NCBI RefSeq assembly: GCF_002269505.1
Contig: NZ_NQKQ01000001.1
Span: forward strand, 62,001-126,000
DNA from: Pseudomonas fragi
GTDB taxonomy: Bacteria > Pseudomonadota > Gammaproteobacteria > Pseudomonadales > Pseudomonadaceae
Length of the DNA: 64,000 nucleotides
Direction of reading: 5' to 3'
Part shown: positions 20,496-29,300 of the stretch, piece by piece
How positions within the stretch are numbered: position 1 is the stretch's first letter
How the letters are laid out: the number at the start of each line of letters is the position of its first letter
Translations under genes and position numbers: made by a program
The notes under the pieces: generated by a model
Seen by the model: only the letters and a program-made list of their open reading frames with translations
What the model was told of the DNA's origin: nothing
The model's database searches: none

Positions 20496-21121
20496 TATTC
20501 GATCTCCGTGGCCAGGGCGTTAACGGCCGCAGCCGCCATCGCGCTACCGCCACGGCGGCCCTGCATGATCACAAACGGCACGCCACGGCTATCCGCAGCG
20601 AGCATGGCCTTGGATTCGGCAGCGCCGACAAAGCCTACCGGGAAGCCCAGGATCAACGCCGGTTTTGGCGCGCCAGCATCGATCATTTCCAGCAGATAGA
20701 ACAACGCGGTAGGCGCGTTGCCAATCACCACCACACTGCCTTCCAGGTATGGGCGCCAATGCTCAAGGGCCACCGCCGAACGGGTGTTGCCCTTCTCCAG
20801 CGCCAGCTCGGGCACGCCTTCTTCACGCAGGGTACAGATCACCGGGTTATTGGCCGGCAAACGGGTACGGGTAACACCTTCGGAAACCATGCGCGCATCG
20901 CACAAAATCGCAGCACCTGCCGCCAGAGCGTCACGCCCGGCCTTACCTGCGCCCGGCGAAAAGCGCAGGTCTTCGATGGCATCGACCATGCCGCAGGCGT
21001 GAATCACGCGCACGGCGAGTTTTTCCAGGTCCGCCGGGATGCTCTCGAGGTTGGCCTCGGCACGAATAATGGCGAACGAGTTGCGATAGATCTCTTGACC
21101 ATCGCGGATGTAATCAATCAT
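20495..21121 (-). CDS. cobH: Precorrin-8X methylmutase
   Basis: CobH moves a methyl group from C11 to C12, turning precorrin-8X into hydrogenobyrinic acid. The ATG at 21121 gives 208 residues, the family size. His41 in [10 protein letters not shown] corresponds to the catalytic histidine known from CobH structures. Conserved [13 protein letters not shown] and [13 protein letters not shown] segments are also present. It overlaps the 3' end of cobG by eight bases. Confidence 0.95.
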   Translation of the reverse strand: MIDYIRDGQEIYRNSFAIIRAEANLESIPADLEKLAVRVIHACGMVDAIEDLRFSPGAGKAGRDALAAGAAILCDARMVSEGVTRTRLPANNPVICTLREEGVPELALEKGNTRSAVALEHWRPYLEGSVVVIGNAPTALFYLLEMIDAGAPKPALILGFPVGFVGAAESKAMLAADSRGVPFVIMQGRRGGSAMAAAAVNALATEIE

Positions 21122-22415
21122 CGGTGTTGCTCCATTGGCGGGCCTCAAGCCAGGCGCCCGCCGCTTCAATTGTAAGATTGCGCTCGCGCAGAACACCGAA
21201 ACCGGCATGCTCCGGGGTGCGTAAATAGAGGTCGTAATGACCGGGCGCCACGGCCAGCAAGGTGACCGGCGCAATGTGGGCTGCCGCGCAGGAGCGCCGG
21301 CAGCCGGTCAGATGAATATTCATGGGCATTGGCAGCAACGCGGCCAACTGGCGGGCATCCTGCTTGGTGTCAGCCAGGCCTTTGGCACAGGCACTGGAAC
21401 CGGTACAGGCCACCAGATGCGCCAGCGGGCTGCCTGCATCGCAGATCAAGCCAAGCACCATCAACTCGCCCATTAACGCGCTGGCCTGAGCCTGCGCGAC
21501 GTTGGGCAGTAATACGCTCTGCCACGCAGTGAAACGCAGAGTGCCATCGCCGTAGCGCTCGGCCAGCTCGGCCAACCCCGCCAGCATCGCTGCATCCAGC
21601 CGCCCCAGTGGCGGGGCGCCGCCAACATAAACCTGGCCATTTGCATGCTGCGACCAGATGCCGAGATGCATGGACGCCGAAGCGGCACCCCGCTGCCAGC
21701 CAGCAACGGGCAAAAGTGCCACGCTGAGCCGCTGCGCCAGTTGCCCGACAAACGACTCAGCGCTGACTTCTTCCAGCAGATGGCGCATGCGGATTTGCTC
21801 AGGCCGCGCCAGATCCAGAAACTGCATCAGCACGGCCATTACCAGTTCATGCCCGTGTTCAACAGGCACGGCAGCCAGTGCCGGATCGTGCGCGGGGCAC
21901 CCGGCCAAGCCAAAGGCCAGCAGCGTCTGGCCATCGCGCCTGAACGCTGACAACCACAGGTCGTGCGGGTGCTCCAGCATGGCCAGGGTTTCACCGCCGT
22001 CCAGTTGCACGGCGAACTTGGCCGACAGCTCGGCGAACCGCGGTGTGTTTTGCAGGCTGGCCAGTATCTGCCGGGCCAGCGGCCAGGTATCGATATGCAT
22101 CTGTGGGTCGATGCCGGCGCTCGGGCTGAGCATCACGTTGCGCACATCATCACTGGCCGCCGTTGCGGGCCCAAGCCCGACCGCCAGCAGAGGCTCAATC
22201 AACGCCCGATGCTGTGGCCCGACACCACGTATCTGCAAGTTGCCACGGTTGGTCGCTTCGATCACGCCACTGGCATAGCGCTGAGCCACATCGGCCACCG
22301 CGCGGGCTTGTCGGGCGGTGATCGAGCCACCGTCCAGTTTGACCCGACAGATGCCACCATCCATTGCCTGGACGATACGCAGCAACCCCGGGCAAGCCGA
22401 AGGGCGCACAGGCAT
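21114..22415 (-). CDS. cobG: Precorrin-3B synthase (CobG monooxygenase)
   Basis: CobG uses O2 and an Fe-S centre to hydroxylate precorrin-3A, marking the aerobic cobalamin route. The protein resembles sulfite/nitrite reductase folds and has the cluster ligands C-x5-C (CTGSSAC) and C-x3-C (CRRSC) near the C-terminus. The ATG at 22415 gives 433 residues; an in-frame TTG at 22466 would add 17. Neither has a strong ribosome site. The upstream gap is short, and the gene before it is a giant toxin-like gene instead of the divergent cobL seen in relatives. Confidence 0.9.
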   Translation of the reverse strand: MPVRPSACPGLLRIVQAMDGGICRVKLDGGSITARQARAVADVAQRYASGVIEATNRGNLQIRGVGPQHRALIEPLLAVGLGPATAASDDVRNVMLSPSAGIDPQMHIDTWPLARQILASLQNTPRFAELSAKFAVQLDGGETLAMLEHPHDLWLSAFRRDGQTLLAFGLAGCPAHDPALAAVPVEHGHELVMAVLMQFLDLARPEQIRMRHLLEEVSAESFVGQLAQRLSVALLPVAGWQRGAASASMHLGIWSQHANGQVYVGGAPPLGRLDAAMLAGLAELAERYGDGTLRFTAWQSVLLPNVAQAQASALMGELMVLGLICDAGSPLAHLVACTGSSACAKGLADTKQDARQLAALLPMPMNIHLTGCRRSCAAAHIAPVTLLAVAPGHYDLYLRTPEHAGFGVLRERNLTIEAAGAWLEARQWSNTDD

Positions 22416-22535
22416 CGTGACTGAAAGTTCAGGTGGCAAGGTCAAGGGGCTATCCAGGGCAGGCAATACGCTATTGCAGGTGGCGCATTATGCCTGCTTT
22501 GGGCGATTGCATGAAAAGCCTGCCAGACGGAATGA

Positions 22536-25500
22536 CTACTCCAGTGTATTAGTCTGCGGCAGTTGCGGATGATCCCGGCCCAGGCGGGTGATCAGCAGCA
22601 CCACTGAATCGGCGTTGGCCAGCATGAGATCAATGCGCTTGCGGGCATCATTTTTAAAGACCGACCGTGCTTGCTCAAGGGTTTTTACGCCGGTAACAGC
22701 TTTGACCCGGGCCTTGCCCGGATTACCGGGTATGTCTGCCCAAGTGTGTTGTTCAGGATCAAACTGCTGAAACAGGTGCTCAGTCGAAATATAGGGCGAG
22801 TGGCAATCCTGAACGACCTGGTTAAACGATTTGATCTGATTGCCCAGAGGCGTTGTGTCATCCAGCAGGTCCTCGTAAGGAAAGCCCGGATTCAGGTAGT
22901 TGATATCTTCGGTATCCAGCACCTGATGGCTGACCTCATGCAGCATAAAGGCTGCCCGATAGTGCTCGTTGGTTCTGAAGGGTGGCCGGGTAGCTTTCAC
23001 AAAAGGCTGGCCCAAGGCGTAGGGTGTATCAAATGGCGTGCTGAAAAAACGCTCACTCAAGTACAAGCGGTTCTGCGTATCCCAACGGTGTATCCAGGCA
23101 ACTGCCTTGTCGCTGAAGCGAGCGCGGCAGACCACGTACTTACTGGAGGTCAACGGCGACAGCTCGGGGTGCAAAAACCGCGCAAGCAGAGGCTCGACCG
23201 TTTCCTTGAGGCGCTCAAGCAACGGCTGATCCACGTGCTCCACATCAAAGAATTCCTGTATCAACGCCCGGCTCCGGGCATTCTGCGCACCGGGTTCGAG
23301 CACGGTCTGCAGGGCACTCTGGCTGCGCTGCAGGTAGGTTACGGCCAGCTCATGGGCCTCACGAATGGCCAACGCCTTTTCTGGAAAACGTCGCGCAATG
23401 CTGGCCATGCCGCTGGCCTGCACCTCATGGGTCAGGCGGTCGGATATCGACGCCGTAGTTGATAGCACAGGGCCGCCGCCCAGCAGCGGCTCCTTGAGAT
23501 CCAACTCCCAATGGTCACGTTTGTTGATCTTTACCAGCGGCCCTTCGCGGCCTTCGCCGATAAAAATGCGCCAACGCTCACGCCAGGCCTGCACCTGGAA
23601 AACATGCCCCCCCAACGGCACATAGTGAAGACCTGTGCCGGGATGATGGTACAACCGGGTAAGGCTGTCCTGCTTGAGGTCCAGCAAGGCCACATCATTG
23701 GCTTGAAAGGGCTGCAAGCCGGTCTCTTGCTCCGGCGTCAGCCGCACCGCCGCTTCGGGCTCCAGCTGACGCACAACTACCGGGGTGCCCGCTTGCGGTT
23801 GGCGCGGTGCCCGATAACCACCGCCAATCTGCGCCAGCAAGGAAGCAAAACCGGCCACGGCTTCGCCCCATTCGCCTTTTTGCGCGGCCTCAAAACCTTG
23901 CTGCACAAAGCCCGTCGACTGCCAGACCACCATGGGAATGCTCAACCTGGCAGGCAAAAACATCAACGCCGTAGAAGCAATCAACGAAAACAGGTACTTG
24001 AACGACTCCCAGTCGGCTTCGGCAGTGGTCTTCGACTGCGCTGCGGCCATGTCCAGCAACAGGTAGTAATTGTCGACGTACAACTGTTCAAACAGGTTGC
24101 CCGCGATGGGCGATAGCGACAGGGTCGGGGGCGCCGGCCTGAGCATGAAACTGCCGAGGGACGCATCCACATACTGCGGGACATGGGGCTCCACAAAGCC
24201 GCCATAGTTGTAGGTTTTACGGGCCTCGGGCTCAAGCCGCTGAAGCACCAGCGCCTGCAAGTCGGTGTTGATACGCAGGTCATCGAGCAAGGAGGCTTCG
24301 TTGGTGTACGCTTTGAAAGTAAAGCGCTCGCTGTAGTTGACCCATAGCATCTGTGGCCCGGCGCCGTATTCCACAGGCCCTATGATGTAGAGCCCCCTGG
24401 CCCGATCAGGATCTGCCTCGGGCTCGGCTATCAGCTCAAATGGCCGGACAATGATCGGCATTCTGTTCAACGTCAGGCGCGCCACACCATCCGGCATGCT
24501 GATGACCTGCTGCATGTACCGATAGGCCACCTCCTGGCCCGGGTCGATCAGTTTTTCCCGCAGGGCCTGCTCCATCACCTGCAGCGAAAGTTGCTCGGCA
24601 AATTGTTGTTGGCGCACGGCCACGCCCTGTTTTCCGGGCGCCAGTTTGTCCTGCAACAGGCCACGGTAATGCGCGCCGATATCCAGTTGTCGGGCCCATT
24701 GTTTTACATACGTCGCACTCAAGATCGACGGCAACTCACTGCCGTCAGGCGTTCGCAAGGAGATAGCGCCTGCAGTGAGCCGATAAAAGCCGTTGAGTGA
24801 AAATTGCGTAAGGGTCTGAACAATACGCGTCGTTGCGGCCGGCAAAAAAGCGGGCGTGCTGCCCACGGGTACCGGTGAAGGCACATAGGTGTCGATCACC
24901 ACCTCGATCGCATCAGGGTCCAGCCCCTGCCCCGCGAAGTCGAGTTCCAGGCGCAGTTTCAGCAGCGCGCGGGCGTACTCGGCAAGCGGAGGGATGTCAT
25001 GCAGATAGTTCTGCTGTTCCTGCCCGGCGTCTGGATAGCGCTGCAACAATGCGGCGTAAGCCTGCTGATCTGCTTGCGAGGCACTTTTCAACCACTGCGG
25101 CATTGCAGCTTCAAACGCTTGCAGGCGCGCCATTTCAATCACACGTTCCAGTACAAGCCCTGCACGGCCTTGCACCAATTCACTTTGCACGAGGTTTTCA
25201 AAGGCCTGTGCCGACAAGGGGATGGCTTGAGCCGTACGGCAGGCAAAGCCGGCATCTGCAAGTACCTTGGCAATCACTTGCTGCTGGGCCTCGCGGACAA
25301 AGTCGTGCTCATAGCGTACGAATTGCAGCCCGCCATTTTTGCTTTCTGCAATGCTGTCCAGCCAGGCCATGACCTGTGGCTGTGCACCAATGCTGACATG
25401 GGCCAGCAGCTCCCAGCGCCGCGCCTTGTCAGCAAGACGGGCTTGCAGCCGGGCCCTGCACTCTTCCACCGACGCAAAGGCCTCGAAGCCCGAGAGGGAG

Positions 25501-26300
25501 CTCCAGAAGATGGCACGCCCGGCAGTTGCGGGTTCCAGACCACCGCGCTCGGTGAACAGCAGGCAGTTGACGATATCCAGCCGGCCCTGATTGCCATTGA
25601 TTGATAGTGCAATTCCAGACACGTCGGGTACAAACCCTGCCAATGCTGAACGTTGGCTGCTCACCGGCTGGTTCAGCACGGTACTCAGCACCGCCAGGTC
25701 AGTCGCTGAAAGCTGCTTGCCCAGTTGCATCAGCTGCAATTCGGTCCGCAGCATTGCCAGCCTCAGGGTGCACAGCCGGTCGATCAACGCATCAGATCTT
25801 AACGGCAGGGCCGGGGCATAGAAAAAGGCCCGGAGTTGAATGACAAAGCCCTGTGAGAACCCCGTTGCGGCCTGATCAAGAACATTGATTAGCTCAATGC
25901 CTGAAAGCGGCCTGGGCGGATTGAGATCCTGGGTATCCAGCCTGAGCAGGCCCGCCTCTATCTGCTCGGGATCACGCGGCAACGGCTGTAGCCCGGTGAC
26001 CTGTTGCAGCAGTGCCTGCGTGAGCGTGACCGGCTCACGCATGCCTGCGAACTGCAGGCGGATGCGCTCGAGCTCCAGCGCGTCATGTCCCGCTCGGGTA
26101 AGCGCCTTCACGAGCCTTGTTTGCGCATACAAAAATGGCGCAGGCCAGGGCTGCAACAACCCATCGAGCCGCGACGCAATATTGATTAACTGCATCACCA
26201 ACTCATCGGCCTGCCCACCGATGCCAGTTGCCATCGAGCGGGCATTTAAGGTCTCGGGCGAAGCTGAGCCGGTATTAAATGTAGAAGTGATTGCCTTCAT
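22536..26300 (-). CDS. Giant toxin-like protein with C-terminal HExSH metalloprotease-like motif (short paralogue)
   Basis: The protein has 1,254 residues from an ATG behind an AGAGAG ribosome site; a GTG at 26366 would add 22. There is no signal peptide. The layout resembles the large dermonecrotic-toxin-like (DUF6543-type) proteins of Pseudomonas, a family call made from memory. Visible parts are an LLFTERGGLE...LSGFEAFAS module (about 248-303), a LDFAGQGLDPDAIEV segment (about 453-467), a hydrophobic stretch at about 770-793, and a C-terminal region with HEVSH (1121-1125) followed by TEDINYL (1130-1136). That combination resembles aspzincin (M35/Lys-N-like) peptidases, with NRLYLSERFF about 35 residues before it. 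It aligns along almost its whole length with the C-terminal two thirds of the upstream gene. Target and secretion route are unknown. Confidence 0.75.
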   Translation of the reverse strand: MKAITSTFNTGSASPETLNARSMATGIGGQADELVMQLINIASRLDGLLQPWPAPFLYAQTRLVKALTRAGHDALELERIRLQFAGMREPVTLTQALLQQVTGLQPLPRDPEQIEAGLLRLDTQDLNPPRPLSGIELINVLDQAATGFSQGFVIQLRAFFYAPALPLRSDALIDRLCTLRLAMLRTELQLMQLGKQLSATDLAVLSTVLNQPVSSQRSALAGFVPDVSGIALSINGNQGRLDIVNCLLFTERGGLEPATAGRAIFWSSLSGFEAFASVEECRARLQARLADKARRWELLAHVSIGAQPQVMAWLDSIAESKNGGLQFVRYEHDFVREAQQQVIAKVLADAGFACRTAQAIPLSAQAFENLVQSELVQGRAGLVLERVIEMARLQAFEAAMPQWLKSASQADQQAYAALLQRYPDAGQEQQNYLHDIPPLAEYARALLKLRLELDFAGQGLDPDAIEVVIDTYVPSPVPVGSTPAFLPAATTRIVQTLTQFSLNGFYRLTAGAISLRTPDGSELPSILSATYVKQWARQLDIGAHYRGLLQDKLAPGKQGVAVRQQQFAEQLSLQVMEQALREKLIDPGQEVAYRYMQQVISMPDGVARLTLNRMPIIVRPFELIAEPEADPDRARGLYIIGPVEYGAGPQMLWVNYSERFTFKAYTNEASLLDDLRINTDLQALVLQRLEPEARKTYNYGGFVEPHVPQYVDASLGSFMLRPAPPTLSLSPIAGNLFEQLYVDNYYLLLDMAAAQSKTTAEADWESFKYLFSLIASTALMFLPARLSIPMVVWQSTGFVQQGFEAAQKGEWGEAVAGFASLLAQIGGGYRAPRQPQAGTPVVVRQLEPEAAVRLTPEQETGLQPFQANDVALLDLKQDSLTRLYHHPGTGLHYVPLGGHVFQVQAWRERWRIFIGEGREGPLVKINKRDHWELDLKEPLLGGGPVLSTTASISDRLTHEVQASGMASIARRFPEKALAIREAHELAVTYLQRSQSALQTVLEPGAQNARSRALIQEFFDVEHVDQPLLERLKETVEPLLARFLHPELSPLTSSKYVVCRARFSDKAVAWIHRWDTQNRLYLSERFFSTPFDTPYALGQPFVKATRPPFRTNEHYRAAFMLHEVSHQVLDTEDINYLNPGFPYEDLLDDTTPLGNQIKSFNQVVQDCHSPYISTEHLFQQFDPEQHTWADIPGNPGKARVKAVTGVKTLEQARSVFKNDARKRIDLMLANADSVVLLITRLGRDHPQLPQTNTLE

Positions 26301-26396
26301 GGTTGATCTCTCTGCGCTTGCGGACAATGCACAGCACGCTATCCCGAGCCTGTTCGGTCGTGGCACTACATAGATACTCCGGCACTTGCCGGACGA

Positions 26397-29300
26397 TCAA
26401 ACGGCAGTGCTCGTAGCCGGTTTGAAGTACCCGAGCCAGGTGATCAACAACGTCTGCGAATCGGCATTCATCAGGATTACCCTCTGGCGAAAAGCCGGCT
26501 CACCGAAAAACCGCTCACGCACCTCTTCGATGTTTTTACTGCCGGTCTTCTGAATCAGGGTGTGCGCCAGCTTGAATGTCAGGGGCAGATAGCTGCGCCT
26601 ATTGCTGTACTTTTCCTTGAACAGATCCTCCTTGCGTATATCAGTGCTCAGCTGGCGATAGCGGTGGTCCTGCATTTGCCTTTTCAGCGCGCGTATCTGG
26701 CCATCCCAGGCAACCTCGGGCACCAGCAACTCCTCGAAGGGATGGCTGACCCCCAGGTAATTGATATCGATGGTGCCCATGACCAGATGGCTGAATTCAT
26801 GGATCAGAATGGTGGCCGTGGAGTGCTTGACCCGGTCGAACTCGCGGCCGTCCAGCCCGTTCACAGACAGGCTGAAGATCTCGTCGGCACTGGCAAAGTA
26901 GCCCTGGGCAAAAAGCACAACCTTGCGTTTGACCACACTGCCCAGCGCCGTAACCCGGGCCACTTCTCGCGGATTGGGCGGCGAATACAGCCCGTAGCGA
27001 CGAGAATTCAGGGGCGAGAACTCGGCCGACTGCAGGGCAGTCAGCAGCTTGTCGACGATGCGCTTGAGCCTGTCCAGCAAGGCGTCTTCGATCTGCGTCA
27101 CGCTGAACACCCGGGCAAGAAGCCGTCGCGTCCGGGCATTCAGCTGGCTGGCACTACTGACCGATTGCAGATGTTCCTTGCAGTCGGTCAGGTAACGCAC
27201 GGCCTGCTCATGCGCCTCGCGTATCACCAGGGCCTTGCGCGGGTGCAGGCGCTCGATGGCAGGCATACCCAGTGCCGTGACCGTTTGACCCCGGCCAAAA
27301 GCAAGAGCCCCCGATGTACCCGAACGCGTACCCAATGCCTGGCCGCCACCCGGCAAGGGCTCCTTCAGATCAAGGGTCCAGCGATGCTCGTCGTTGCGCT
27401 TGACCAAAGGGCCGTCGTGACCCTCACCGATATGAATACGCCAACGTTCCTGCCAGGCCACCACCTCAAACACCTGCCCGTCCAGAGCAATAAAACGCCG
27501 GCCTGACGGCGTTTCGGTATATAGCCCGGTAGCCGTATCTTCCTGCAAATCGCTCAACGACACCTGATTGGCGGCATAGGGACGCAAACTCGCTTGCTGC
27601 TCACGGTTCAAGGTGCCCATCGGGGTCTCGAAGGCCGCAACGCCGTGAGGTTCCTGCGCGGGGCGGGCCCAAGTTGCGTGGCTGCTCGTAAGCATCAACA
27701 GGGCATTGGCGAAATCAAACAATGCCTGCCCCCAGCGATCGTCGGCTACCGCTTGCACGGCGGCCAGGGTACTGGCTTCGGCCTGCCAGACCATCAGGGG
27801 CACGCTCAACCTGCCCGGCAAAACCAGCAGTGCCGTGTCCGCCAGCAGCGACAGCAAATACGTCAGAGACGCCCAGTCTGCCTGCGCTGCGCTGTGGGCC
27901 CGGGTGCGCGCCAGAGCCAGTCGTACATTGAGCGTGTCTACGTACAGCTGGCCCAAACAGTTGCCGCGCAGTTGCGCTGTATCAAGCGTTGCGGGAGGGT
28001 TGGCCTCAAGCGGCGAACTCAAGGTCGGATCGACATAACCAACATGCGGCTCGTGAAAGCCGCCATAGTCATAGATCTTGCGCACCCTCGACTCCAGACG
28101 CGCCAGCACCTCGTCCTGCAAGGGTTCAGAACCATGCAGCTGGTGCAGAAAATCGGCCTGGCCAGCGTACTCACGAAGCATCGGGCCCTTGCCATAAAGC
28201 ATGTACAGCACTTGCGGCGCACTATCGAGGGCAACCGGGCCAATCAGGTAGATGCCCGCAGCCTGGTCTGGATGTCGACCGGCAACAGCGCGAAAAGCCA
28301 AAGGCCGGATCACCAGTTCGATGCCCCTGAAACGCTCGCGGGCTGTTGCATCAGGGCTGTTAAAAACATGCTCCACATAGTCGTGGGCCGTCTGGCTCAA
28401 CGCCCCATTGAGCCTGGCCTGCAGTGCGTATTCGAGCACCTGGGCCGGTAACTGCTGGCTGAACAGCGCCTGGCGTCGGGCAACACCTTCATGCCCCGGA
28501 GTGAGCTGCTCAGCCAGCAGCGCCTGGTAGCCCTGGGCAAGGTCCAGCGAGCGCACCAGCTCACGCACATAATGATCATCCAGCCCTGCCGGCAATGGCT
28601 TGTCACCCAGTGAGTGGTAGCTGCGCACACCCGTGGGCACAGCAAAAAAGTTGCTCAGGGCAAAGTACGTCAGCGACCGGCTTAGCCTTGAGACCGCCGC
28701 GCCGCCGGCGATCTCTGCACCCGCCGGGCCGGCGTACTGCACCACGGTGATTTCAATCTGGTCCGGGGCTGGAGCGCTACCCGGAAAATCCGCATTCAGT
28801 CGCCAGGCCAGACGCTCGCGGGCATAGTCCAGCAGTTCGGGCACGCCATGCGAGTAAGGCTCACCGCCAGCCTGACGGTAACGCAGCAGCATTTGCGCGT
28901 AGGCCTGCTGGTCTATGACGGCGGCTTGCTTGAGCCAGTCAGGCAATTGCTCCCGGAACATCCACTGACGGGCGTCGTCCAGCGTTGTATCTACATTGAA
29001 TGGCGCCTGCTCCGACCAGTAACACTCCACCTGATTGACCAGCTGCGCCGCCGATGCCTGCTGAGCCACACCACGCTCCAGCAGCCAGCCGATATCACTG
29101 AGGTGTTTGTCCGCTTGCCGGCGCTGACAGGCTTCAAGCCAGGGTGTTTCGATCACGCTGGCAGTCCATTGCACATCGACAGCAACCAGCGCCCTGGCAC
29201 GCTCACGCAGGCTGATGCAGCGCAGCAGATGCCCTTGCTCATCACGGTTCAACCACCGGGTCTGCAAGGCCTCAAGACACAAGCCCAGCGAGTCGAAGCT

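Noticed and set aside
22467..22535. Possible cobalamin riboswitch before cobG.
   Set aside because: The gap is too short for a full riboswitch and shows no B12-box-like sequence. The 31617-31804 gap before cobL also lacks one.
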